Shown here one piece after another: positions 36,328 through 48,078 of a stretch of DNA of 64,000 bases. The translations under genes were made by a program, and so were the position numbers. Within the stretch, counting starts at the first letter, position 1, and every line of letters starts with the position of its first letter. Source of the stretch: Alopecurus myosuroides. Its lineage: Eukaryota; Streptophyta; Magnoliopsida; Poales; Poaceae. The DNA lies in NCBI GenBank assembly GCA_028641055.1, contig CM054062.1:139914682-139978681 (forward strand), in the 5' to 3' direction. The notes beneath the pieces were generated by a model. The model was not told the origin of the DNA and did not search any database. It worked only from the letters and a program-made list of their open reading frames with translations.

Positions 36328-39300
36328 TGTGACGCCCCGAGATCGGGCACTATGCAGATTTCAGCATTCCCGCAAAAATCCACATAATAACCGATTCCAG
36401 GTTGCCACTTGTGATAACATTACAACAGTTCACGAATATTCCGCAACAACAACAGAAAAGATATATACAAGATGACTCAAACGAGTCAAGGATACAACTG
36501 ATACAATACAAAGATCCAAATGACAGCGGAAGAATCAACATAGTGTCCGACTACGGACACGATACAAATTGGACTAAGAGTCCTGAAGATAACCGATGGC
36601 GTCCAATCCCTGCCCAGGCCAAGCCGGAGGGATTCCCAAGCTAACATCGTCAGACTTCAAACCTGTTGACTGCAATATGGAATATGCAGCCACGAAAAAG
36701 GATTCGTGGGTCAGTACGGTTAAGTACTGGCAAGTGGATAACCTATACTCACAAGATACCAGCGTAACCCATCATCACAAGATACAAATACTTTTGGCTT
36801 CAACGGAAAGGAAAGGATCATTGCAAAGAAGCGGCAGCGGCTGCACTAACTAACTACAGAGACTCGCTACAACATCCGGCTAAAAGGAAGGGGATAAGAT
36901 AGCGTATCAGAACCAACTACAACTACTCACCAAACAATACCCATCCAATGTCACCCCCTACTAAGGAAGCAACCCAAGGAAACTCACACTGTTGATTAAG
37001 GTGACATTCATTCTTATGGTGGAGGTAATCTATATTACTAGTCAAGTTATCATCGTTAGGTGTAAGTTGTCTGAGTACTTGTTAGCCAGCACTTTCACCA
37101 AGTCATCCATAACCGCGGACAACACGGCTTCTCGAGAAGATTTAACCCTGCAGGGATGCACCAATTTGGCCGTACACGTAAGAATAACCCGCCAGACGGG
37201 GGATCAACCCACCAAGCGAGGTACTCAACACAACCCAACTCTTCTTCGCATCAAGCCCAAAGAACCCCGTGCAGTTGAGCGCACGGCTAATCAAGCCCCA
37301 CGAAGAAAAGGGGACCCTCATAGCACTCTAAGAACGTGTCTCCCTAAATGCCGACTACAAAAGTTCCACCCTGGCGCCAAGGGTTCGCACCTGCATATCC
37401 ATGCGGCAAATGGAAAACCCGAACTAAATGAGGCGATTTGGACGAGATGCGAATCGAATCAAAGTTGCGGGGGACGCCCATACTCGCTTCCCACATGCGG
37501 TTAGTGCGCTCATCACGGATCAATGGACAAGACCCTTTTCCTAATTAGGGTCGACACTAGCAGGCTTCAAAACCACGCCGGGCCTCCTGCCGGTGCCTTA
37601 TCATCAAATTATTATTACCCAGAACATTAACATGTTGTTGATTAAGCTGAAACCCAACTATCAAACTAAACAGGTGATAAGACGGACAACAAGACTTGAG
37701 CGCAAACAACACTAAGCATGCAACTACGACACGAGGGCCAACAAGGTAAACAAGCAACAGCTAATAGGAAGTGGTAGCAAGGCTATATCATGGCTGCAAG
37801 GTAAACATATGATAGGATCGAGACACAAGCATCGAATCATAAGGCTAGCATAAGAACAACGGAAAGAATCGGTAACAAGTGATGAAAGGCAGCCATAGGC
37901 AGCAAGTGAGTATACTTGCCTGGAATCCAGCAAGTAGAGGTACATCCAAAGAACTTGTCGTTGCTCACATCATCTCAACGTCCTATCCGGGAAGAAGCAA
38001 CGAACTAGAACAAACACCGGATGCAACAATTACTATTACGGCAAAAGATCCAGCATGATCCTATTTTATATGCATGGCATGGCAAGATGCAACAGGGGAA
38101 ACAACTTAGGCAATTTAATCGGAACCGGAGTCCGGAGAAATAGGAATTGGTTCAAGTTGTTTATCCACACAGCAATTTAATTGTTGGTTAGCATGGCCAA
38201 TAAGACAAGAGGTGAGCTAGGCAATTTAAATGGAATGGGGCAACAGTTGAATTAAAATACCCCATACTTTCCATATGTTGCCATTTAGGTGATCATGCAT
38301 AACAAATGCTAAAATGCACAAGGCAAGATGCAAACAGGAGTATGAATGACATGAACATGTTAATGACATGAATCTGATTGGAAAACATACTTTATTGGTT
38401 GAGAAACAATTGTAAATGATTTAGTTAACCAATTTAAATGCATTAAATAAGAGGTGAAGCAAATATCCAATTTAAATGTGGCAAACCAGAAAACAAAGTT
38501 GATATTCAAGTGTAGCATTTCATTTTGGATGGATTTCATGTTTTGGGTTTTCAATTTGGAGCAAGCATGTGAAAGTTATTAATTAGGACTTTTAATTAAT
38601 TAATTAAGGCATTTTTAAATGACATTAATTTTAATTGTCCAAATTGCAGAACAAAGTTGATATTCAGGAAGGGGGTTTCATTTTGAGTGGAAAACATATT
38701 TTATTTGTTGAAATTGGATTTTAATTGAGCAAGTTATGAATTTCACCATTTAAATGATTTAATTAAAGCATTAAGTAATTGTATTAATTTTATTTATCCA
38801 AAACAGAAAACAAATGTTATATTTGGAAAGAGCATGAAATTTTTGATGGAAAACATACTTTATATGGGCCATTTGAATTAAAATTGAAATAGTTATGAAT
38901 TTAATCAAATTCAAAAGAGGGGTTTGAATTTGAATTTTGAACCCATTTGAAATGTTTCAAAACAGTAAACAAATTTAATAGGTGGGTGGAGCATTTAATT
39001 TTAATTGGAAAACATATTTTACTTTTTGAATTTGGAGTTTGTTTGTAACTTTTATGTGTGTTTGAAGTTCAGGGATTAAAGTGCCAAAGAGCAGGGGCCT
39101 AAAAGAAAGAAAAAGAAACGCAGATAGGCCCCTGGGGCGTTTTTCACACAGTGCACACTGGCCCCGTGCCTCTGCCGTGCGGGCCAGTGCCACCGTGGCG
39201 TCCACGTGTGCGCGGGTGGAGGGAGAGGTGGCAACCCATGCCACTGACGGGCGGGCCCGTGCGCGCGGAGGAAAATTTGCGAAAAAGGTTGGCCTTTTAC

Positions 39301-40753
39301 GCGGCCGAGGGGGATCGAACCCTCGCCTGCCGTGCGCGCGCGTGAGGCCCGTGCCACTGGGGTGAGCTGGGTGTTGTGATACACTACGAGGTTGACTGAA
39401 TAAGAGGTGATACGTCGAGTTAACTGAAATTTTAGACAGAAACAAAGGTGCAGGCTTTCATCTTCAGTACGCGACAGAACAAAAAAAATGGAATCTTCGC
39501 GTCAGGAAGGAATCGATCACAGGTTCTCTCAGCATGAGCACGACGAGGGCTACCACTACGCTACTACGAGATCGGTGATGCATCTAGGGCAAGAACAAGC
39601 ATGTACTGCCTCTGCACGTTGGGGTTTCTGACGAAACTGACAACCGGAAACTGTAACCTGACGACGATAGAGGAAAATGGGCGAGCTAGAGCGGCACCTG
39701 GCTAGTCTTCTTCGGCAATTCTTGGCGCGGAAGAAATCATTGTTCCATCCCACGAAACGGAGGAGCCTCGAGGTGACCATGGCTTCACCGTGATGATCCC
39801 GCAGCGGCCACGTCTCTCTGGGATGTAGTCGAGGAAAAATACAGAGGAGGAGGAGGGGAAGCTGGTGGCGGCGGCGGCCTGGGGAGGAGAGGGGAGAGCA
39901 TTAGGGTTAGGGTACGGCTCGGTGTCTTGTAGGGGCTCGGGAGCAGGTGGAGCAGGGGGGGTCCATGGTGGGGGGGGGGATGGGACAGCGACATGCGTTC
40001 CTCCTCTGCGTCCGTACGAGGGAGAAGGGCACTGGTGGGCTGGGCTTGGGGAAAGCCCGTGGTGGGCTGGGTGCTGGGCTGCTGCGAGTTGGGTTGTGGG
40101 TGGGCTGGCCGTGGAGGCTGGCCTGCCTCCCCACTTTCTTTCCCTTTTCTTTTTTATTCCCTCTGTTTTTTTTTTGTAAGAGATGAAAGAGAGAGAGATA
40201 AATAGAAGGGTTTTATTTTCATGAAATAATTTTATTAATTTTCAAAACAGTAAGGTCAAATCATGTTAGCATTAACTTCAAAAAAAATTGAAATGTTAAT
40301 TGATTTGAATTTGTTAGTTGAATTTCAGATAGGGTTTCACATAGATTTGATTTTTGAAATAAACAATTCTTTTATTCAATAACTCAACCAATTATGAAAA
40401 CTTATTGAAGTTAAAAGTTTGCAAGATTTTAATTTTTAAACCCATATTTGGGACATGCCAAGTATGGATGAAATTTGATTTGAATTTTGAATTTACCATT
40501 AGGGTGTTGATAAAAAGGAATTTTTATTAACAAGCAACTTAAATAAATTCAACTTCAAACTATTGAAAAACAATTTGAGTTGTTTAGTTTGCAACTTTTA
40601 ATTGGAAATTTTGGACATGTTTTGAAAGTTTAAATTGGTTTGAACTTTTGAGTTGTTTTGAAAACATGGTGCAATGCATATGATGCATGTGATGCAAAGC
40701 AAAAAGAAAAACAACCCACTTTCTAACTTAGGGGGAACACCCCAGGTGTTACA
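36328..40753 (-). repeat. Full LTR C (4426 bp)
   Basis: It matches LTR B closely over its length and ends GGTGTTACA at 40753 before CCTAT. tRNA-like modules are at 39312-39364 and 39509-39563 on the minus strand. Confidence 0.92.
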
Positions 40754-40758
40754 CCTAT

Positions 40759-43754
40759 CCCACCCTTCTGGCCAGATAGTCTATTCTCCACATGAATCAA
40801 GTTCCATTCAGCTATGCAACCTCGATGCAAAACCTCTACCTTCACTTGAAAATGTTCCGGTGGTTTGCGAATTTCCTGACGTCTTTCCAGAAGAGTTGCC
40901 CGGGATGCCTCCGGACAGAGCAGTTGAGTTCGTGATCGAGCTTGAACCAGGTACTGCTCCAATCTCTAAGAATCCTTACAAGATAGGAACTCCCGAGCTG
41001 AAGTTGTTGAAGGAACAAATTGATATGTACATGGAGAAAGGTTACATTCAACCTAGTTCCTCGGCTTGGGGTTGCCCAACTATGTTCGTTGCGAAGAAGG
41101 ATCACACAAAGAGACTCGTTGTTGACTATCGTCCTCTTAACGAGAAAACCATCAAAAACAAGTACCCAATTCCTCGCATCGATGAACTTTTTGATCAACT
41201 TGCTGGAGCCTCAATATTCTCCAAGTTGGACTTGAGAATGGGTTACCATCAAATAAAGATCAGAAAAGAGGATATTCCAAAGACAGCTTTCACCACTCGC
41301 TACGGTCTATATGAATTCACCGTCATGTCCTTTGGTCTCACCAATGCACCGGTGACATTCTCTCGACTCATGAATTCTGTCTTCCATGAATACCTTGACA
41401 AGTTCGTTGTGGTATATCTTGATGACATTCTTGTCTACTCAAAATCCGAGGAAGAGCATGAAGAACATCTTCGTCTCACTCTCATGAAACTTCGCGAGCA
41501 TCGTCTTTATGCCAAGTTCTCCAAATGTGAGTTCTGGATTTCAAAAGTTTCTTACCTTGGTCATGTCATCTCAGCCAAGGGCATAGCCATTGATCCAGAA
41601 AAGGTTAAAGCAATTGTTGATTGGAAACCTCCAAAGACGGTGAAGCAAGTAAGAAGTTTTCTTGGCTTGGCTAGCTATTGCCGTCGTTTCGTCCAAAACT
41701 TCTCCAAGATTGCCAAACCTCTCACTGATCTCACAAAGAAGGACAAGAAGTTCGTTTGGTCTCCACAATGTGATGAAAGTTTCAATCTCCTCAAGACTAA
41801 ACTCACTTCTACACCGGTTCTGGTTGGCCCAGATCCTTCCAAACCTTTCCAAATATTCTGTGATGCTTCTCTCCAAGGTCTAGGTGCAGTTCTTATGCAA
41901 GAACGTCAAGTGGTGGCTTATGCTTCACGTCAGTTGAACGCACATGAGCTCAATTATCCCACTCATGACCTTGAACTTGCAGCAGTTGTGTTTGCCCTCA
42001 AGAAATGGAGACAATACTTGTTGGGTAATCGCACTGAAATCTTTTCCGATCATAAGAGTCTGAAGTACATCTTCACTCAACCAGATCTAAACCTCAGGCA
42101 AAGGAGATGGATTGAAAAGATTAAAGACTTTGATCTTACCATTTCTTACACTCCAGGCAAGGCTAATGTTATGGCCGATGCTCTCAGTCGCAAGTCGTAT
42201 TGCAATAATCTCATGATCATGGAAAGCCAACCTCCTCTTCATGAAGAATTCCAGAAGCTGAACCTTGGTCTTGTTCCTCAAGGCTATCTTGCAAACTTGA
42301 CAGCCAGTCCAACTCTCGAGGACAAAATTCGTTCTGAACAACTTCGTGATGCTGAAATCAAGAAGATGGTAGAACACATAAAAGAAGGCAAGGAGAAATT
42401 TAAGTCCTTCTCAATTGATGACAAGGGAACTGTGTTCTTCGAAGGACGCATTGCAGTTCCTCAAGTTCAAAGTCTCAAAGATGTCATTCTCAAGGAGGCT
42501 CATGAAACTCCTCTCTCCATACACCCTGGAAGTACAAAGATGTACCAGGATCTCAAGACACTGTATTGGTGGCCTGGCATGAAACGTGAAATTGCTCAAT
42601 ACATTTCTGAATGCGACGTTTGTCAACGTGTTAAGGCAGTCCATCAGAAAACAGCCGGTCTTCTCCAACCTCTGAAAATCCCTGAGTGGAAGTGGGACAT
42701 GATTGAAATGGACTTCGTCACTGGTTTTCCAAAGTCCAAGAAGGGCAACGATGCAATCTTCGTTGTCATTGATCGTCTCACTAAAGTAGCTCACTTCCTT
42801 GTTGTCAAAGAAACAATCTCAGCTAGCCAGTTAGCAGAGCTCTACACAGCAAAGATTGTTCCTCTTCATGGTGTTCCATTGGAAATAAGCTCAGACCGTG
42901 GAAGCATATTCACTTCTCATTTCTGGAAAAGCTTTCAAGAAGCATTGGGCACCAAACTTCTGTTCAGCACAGCTTACCACCCTCAGTCTCAAGGGCAAGT
43001 CGAAAGATTCAATCAGATTCTCGAGGATATGCTCAGAGCATGTGGTATCTCCTTTGGCATGAAATGGGAGGAATGTCTTCCATATGCTGAATTCTCCTAC
43101 AACAACAGCTTCCAGGCAAGCCTAGGCATGGCACCATTTGAGGCTCTCTATGGCCGCAGATGCAGGAGTCCAATCAATTGGTCTGGAGCTGGTGAACGTT
43201 CACTCTTAGGCCCTGACATTGTTAAGGAAGCCGAAGAGAAAGTTCGCATCATTCGTGACAATCTCAAGATTTCTCAGTCTCGTCAGAAAAGCTACTATGA
43301 CAGCAAGCACATGGATATGATCTATGCACCTGGTGACAAAGCATATCTCCGTGTAACTCCCCTCAGAGGCACTCATCGTTTTGGTGTCAAAGGAAAGCTT
43401 GCACCAAGATACATTGGTCCTTTCAACATTCTCTCAAGGCGTGCAGAAAATGCCTATCGTCTTGAACTTCCAGAAAAGCTATCCAAGGTGCACGATGTGT
43501 TTCACGTGTCACAGCTCAAGAGGTGCTTCAAAGACCCAGGTCGTGCAGTTGATCATGATTCCATTGATCTGCAAGAAGATCTCTCTTATGAGGAGCACCC
43601 TATTCGAATTCTCGATGAGACCGAGCGCAAAACTCGCAACAAGAGCACCAAGTTCTTGAAAGTGTAGTGGTCCCATCATTCCGATAAAGAGGCAACGTGG
43701 GAGACCGAAGAGTATCTTCGCAAGAAGTATCCGGACCTTTTCTCTTCTCAGTAG
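40759..43754 (+). pseudogene. Chromovirus RT-RNase H-integrase with interrupted chromodomain
   Basis: Coding resumes in phase at 40759 (the open frame to its left is LTR sequence). Reverse transcriptase has [11 protein letters not shown] and the catalytic YLDD at 41415-41426. RNase H shows [21 protein letters not shown] and MADALSRK, so all four acidic residues are visible. Integrase has an HH-CC finger ending CDVCQR, then [20 protein letters not shown] and GQVERFNQ. The C-terminal block [13 protein letters not shown] and [11 protein letters not shown] lead into a chromodomain-like tail, the mark of the Tekay/Del clade. A TAG at 43665-43667 cuts this tail; the same frame then runs 28 codons (ATWETEEYLRKKYPDLF included) to the stop at 43752-43754. 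The catalytic domains look intact. Confidence 0.93.
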
Positions 43755-43791
43755 GAATCTCGGGGCGCGATTCCTTCAAGGGGGCGCGTTT
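43754..43791 (+). other. Stem-loop plus polypurine tract before the 3' LTR
   Basis: GGAATCTCG (43754-43762) and CGCGATTCC (43766-43774) pair with one mismatch around a GGG loop. AAGGGGGCGCG (43778-43788) then leads to the LTR start at 43792. It is a degraded relative of the hairpin at 7629-7650. Confidence 0.6.
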
Positions 43792-44993
43792 TGTAACATC
43801 CCAAGTATGAAAACTCCTTTAGAATGTTTGATTTTTGTTAATTTATGTTTTGCATCATGACATCATAATCATTGCATTTGTTTTGCATTTGTTTTCATTT
43901 GATTTCATTTGTTTTCCCTTGTTTTCTATTTGAATTTTCAAATCAAACTTCAAATCTTTGTTTCATACTTGTTCTGTTACAATTTTCAAATGAAAATTTC
44001 AAACGAAAACATCAAATTGTTTCCAATAAACATGGAAAGTTCAAACTAGTTTAAATTGTTTCTTTCAATAAGTTAATTAATATCAATTTCACTCAAATTC
44101 AAATGAAATACAAACAGCAACCAAAAATTCAAATTTTGAAAAAACAAACTTGGCACAGTTGGGTTTTGTAAATAACAAGATATAAAAATTTATCACCAAA
44201 TTTTAAACTCCCTAAAAACCTCCCTTTCTTCCTTTTCTATTTCTGCAAAAAAAAAACAGTTTCATTAAACAGAAAAAAAACAGAGGGGAGAGGCAGGCCA
44301 GTGGGCTGAGCCCAGCCCACCAGCCACGGCCTGGTACCCCCCTCGTCCCTTACCTGTACGGCGTTCATCGCGCCTGTCCACGTCGGCGGTGCAGAGGAGG
44401 GGATGGCCACCGCGGCTCCTCCTCCTCCTTATAGTCGAGCTCGCGCTCCTCCCCCCGTGCCCTAGTTCTCCCCTCCACCTTTCTCCCTCACGCCGCGCCG
44501 TCGTTTTTCCCCTTCTCCTCCCTCCACAGCTCTCTGTTTTGAACCGCACCACCGCCACCGCAGCTGAACTCCGGCGGTCGCCGTCTACATGGTCTCCCTC
44601 CGCGCAGGATAGGTACGGGAATCGATTCCCCGTGCCATCCTCGTCCTCCTCGACACCGCAGCGAGGGCTGGGAACCCCCGTATCTACGCCGCCGTCCAGC
44701 TCTCTGTCGCCGCCGGCCACCTCCTCGCCGCGCATGATCGCCTTCTCCTTCTGCCCCCTCCCGGTGAGCGCCACCTCTTCTTTCCCTCTCTCTTTTCCCC
44801 TCTGCCACCCGCAAGTCGCACGGCCACACACCCGACGCGCAACGAGCACGCAGCAGCAACTCGCAACGCTCGCCGCCGGCGACTGCCTCCGTTCGGTACA
44901 GTTTCAGCTAACTGAAACTTAGTTTCAGTTTCAGTAGCCATGAACTGAACCTCAACCCCCCGCGGTCTCCCTCTCTGTCACGATCCGTTCAGC

Positions 44994-45046
44994 AGCGCAG
45001 TGGCAACAGCACTGCACGCACACGCCCTAGGTCGAGGGTTCGATCC
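44994..45046 (+). promoter_or_regulatory. tRNA-like A-box/B-box module in the LTR (copy 2)
   Basis: AGCGCAGTGGC is at 44994-45004 and a perfect GGTTCGATCC B-box core at 45037-45046. The left LTR copy has a T in place of the C. Confidence 0.45.
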
Positions 45047-46250
45047 CCGCCCCCGCGGGATTAATCCAAACTTTTTCGCCCGCGCGTGCTGACAGGTGGG
45101 GGCCCCTGTCAGCGACCCTGGAGCCCAGTCAGCTGCCACGCGGCGCCAACGTGGCCTAGGGCCCGTTGTCAGCGGCCCAGGCTGGGTTGCTGCGGGGTGG
45201 AAAACTTTTTCTGCCCCTTTTCTTTTTAATTTAAGTCCCTGTTTTATTACAGAATAGTCCCTAGTTTTCAAACCTTTATAAAAATTGCAAAACACATCCA
45301 AATTAAAAATGTAAAACATGTAAACCACTCTAAATAAAATGAACTTTCTAAATATGCAGTTTGTTTACTGTTTTGAACATTTCAAATGTTTCCAAAAATT
45401 CAAATTCAAACAACCATTTCAAATTTGGTTAAGTTCATAACTAATTCAAATTTAATTCAAATGGCACATATAAAATATGTTTTCCATGCTAAATTGAACC
45501 ACCTTTCCAAATATAAACTTTGTTTCCTGTTTTGAATAATTAAATTTGGTTAAATAATTTAAACCTTGTTTAAATCATTTAAAATTGCTAAATTCATAAC
45601 TTGGTCAAATTAATTTCTTTTTGAACATATAAAATATGTTTTCAAACCAGAAAATTATAATCTTTTCAAATATGAAATTTATTTAATGTTTTGAACAAAT
45701 GAAAAATTCAAATAAATTCATAATTGAATTAAATTCATTTAAATCTTGTTTAAACTTGTTTAATTCATAATTAATTCATTATAAATCCTTTTCCAACAAA
45801 TGAAACATGTATTCCACCTAAAATTTTGTGTTCTTTCCAAATATGAACTTTGTTATTTATTTTGAACAATTAAAGTTGGTGAAAACAACAAATGCTTGTG
45901 TAACTCCTTTAAGAAGCCAAAATTTCATAACTTAATAAACAAAATTTCAAACTTGGTAAACCCCTTTTCAAATTGAATCTATTGTTGTTTTCTTTTTGTT
46001 TTCCTCATCCATGCATCATTCAAATCAACTTTCACATGATGGTTAGTTGTAGATCATTTAATACAACCTTAATTCATGGGCTTCCATATGCAATCCAAAT
46101 TGCGTATGGGTCCATTTAATTATGTTACCATGTCACCTAGCTTATTTTGATGCATCAATTAAATTGCCATGCATCATCCCATGATTGTGCATTATGCCAT
46201 GTTATTGATTGTTTGTCTCTCTGCGTTGTTTGTTGCTTCTTCTCGGATAG

Positions 46251-47603
46251 ACGACGACGTTGAGACAGACGAGGTTTACGACACTACTTCTGAGGAGTTA
46301 GCTCAGTACCAGGCTGCTGAGTTTGCAGGCAAGTATTCACTCACATGAACCATTGTGTCCTTTCCACACTGGATATCGATACTTTCCGTTGTCTATTCTG
46401 CTAGCCTTAAGATTCGTTGCTTGTGTTCGATCCTATCACATGTTATCCTGCAACCCTGATATAGCCTCACCTCCACACCTATAACCCCATTGCTTGTAGC
46501 CTGTGTCTTACTATCATGCTTAGGGTTGATTATGCTCAAGTCTGTTGTCTGTTATTTCTGTTACCATATTTATTATGTTCTGGGGCTCGATGTTAAACAA
46601 CAACCTGTTAATGTTTGAGGTAATGCTAATTTGATGATAAGGCACCGGCAGGAGGCCGGGTATGGTTTTGAGGCCTGCTAGTGTTGAACTCAGGAAAAGT
46701 CTTTGTCCTCTGGATCCATGTTGAGCGCGCTAACCGCATGTGGGAAGCGTGTATGGGCGCCCCCCTCAATTTGACTCGATTCACATCTCGTCCAAATCGC
46801 CACACTTAGTTCGGGCTTTCCATTTGATGCACGCATATGCAGGTACGAACCCGAGGCCAGGGTGGAACTTTTGTAGTCGGCATTTAGGGCGGCGTGGTCT
46901 TCCAGTGCTATGAGGGTCCCCCTTTTCTTCGTGGGGGCTCGATTAGCCGCGCACGCACAGCACGTGGTTCTTTGGGCTTGATGCGAAGAAGAGTTGGGTT
47001 GTGTTGAGTGCCTCGCTTGGTGGAAGTGCATTTCCAATCTGGCGGGGTATTCTTACGTGTACGGCCAAATTGGTGCACCCCTGCAGGGTTAAATCTTCTC
47101 GAGAAGCCGTGTTGTCCGCGGTTATGGATGACTTGGTGATAGGGCTGGCTAACAAGGATTAGACAACTTACATCTAACTAATGATAACTTGACTAGTAAT
47201 AGTCTTATTGACACAATAACTTGAACCATCATTAATCCAACTGTGTGAGTTATCTTCGGATTGCTTCTTTGGATAAGGGGCGAGATCCAGGATGGGTTTG
47301 TTTGAGGATAGTGGTAGTTGGTTACGATACGCTATCTTATCCCCTTCTTTTAGCCGGAAGTTGTAGCGTGTTTCTGTAGTTGGTTAGAGCAGCCTGCTGC
47401 CGCACGTTTGTATCACCTATTCTTCCGTTGAACCCAAAGCATCTGTACTTGGTGTTGCCGGGTACACTTTGGTATCTTGTGAGTCTTGCTTGCCAGTACT
47501 TGTCTGTACCGACCCCTTTGGGGCTGTGGTTTCCTCAGACTACGTTTCCGAGGATCCCCATGGTGGCTACTACGTGGAGTATGACGAGGCTGCTGACGAG
47601 TAG
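46251..47603 (+). CDS. Putative two-exon acidic mini-ORF inside the chromovirus LTR (copy 2)
   Basis: Exons 46251-46328 and 47539-47603 repeat those at 25326-26678 with the GC donor, the acceptor (now TTCCTCAG) and the stop preserved. Confidence 0.42.
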
Positions 47604-48073
47604 ATAGCGGACCCGGGCAGGATCCGAGACATCGTGGATGGGCTCCGTCTTTTCGTTTCCGGCCTCTTAGGCCTATTTGGATCTTGTCTGTACCCAGACA
47701 TTTTGGATGCTTCCGCTGTGATGTAATGATGAATTGTTGGGACATGTGTCCTCTGGATGATTGTATTTGCTATCTCTGCTCTAGTGAGAGCTATTTGCAG
47801 CTTATTTCAATCTTTTGTGTCTTAGAGATATGTTGTGATATCACTTGTTCAAATGCCGTTGACGTACCATGTGTGTATGTTATGAAGTACGTCAATGGAA
47901 GTAGTCGGATTTCTATGGGATGGTTTACGCAGACGATGGATAGTAGAGAATGGTTGTCACACGTTCACGTGTAGGCCTGCTCATATTGAGATGCGGGTGC
48001 CGGTATGCCCCGTAAACCATTTGTTCTACTGTTTAGCGGACTATGAGTATCCTCTAGAAGTCCGGGTGCGACA

Positions 48074-48078
48074 ATAAG
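48074..48078. repeat. Right TSD (ATAAG)
   Basis: Perfect copy of 22854-22858. Confidence 0.95.

Larger units (their letters stand above)
30113..40753 (-). mobile_element. Three-LTR non-autonomous element nested in the chromovirus
   Basis: The order along the plus strand is a truncated LTR (30113-31016), internal domain (31017-31447), full LTR (31448-35862), internal domain (35863-36327), full LTR (36328-40753). LTRs read TGTAACACC...GCGTCACA on the minus strand, and each internal domain ends in a minus-strand initiator-Met primer site. The flanks are CCTGT (30108-30112) and CCTAT (40754-40758), a five-base TSD with one difference, so the outer LTRs are the original termini. The extra LTR-internal unit points to unequal recombination. 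There is no coding capacity. LTRs are distantly homologous to the surrounding chromovirus LTRs. Confidence 0.85.
22859..48073 (+). mobile_element. Chromovirus (Tekay/Del-type Ty3/gypsy), interrupted by a nested element
   Basis: LTRs 22859-27148 and 43792-48073 begin TGTAA(T/C)ATCCCAAG and end GGGTGCGACA, with perfect TSD ATAAG. The primer site is initiator tRNA-Met type. The order is LTR, extra ORF, gag-protease, RT-RNase H-integrase-chromodomain-like tail, LTR, which fits the Tekay/Del clade. The coding frame is broken by the three-LTR insertion 30113-40753; removing it and one TSD copy restores a continuous frame. One further stop lies at the chromodomain start. The element's own length without the insertion is about 14.6 kb. 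Possible Triticeae relatives are the long-LTR families such as Laura or Wilma, but I cannot assign one. Confidence 0.93.
43792..48073 (+). repeat. 3' LTR (4282 bp) of the chromovirus
   Basis: It begins TGTAACATCCCAAG, matches 22859-27148 closely and ends GGGTGCGACA before TSD ATAAG at 48074-48078. Confidence 0.95.
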
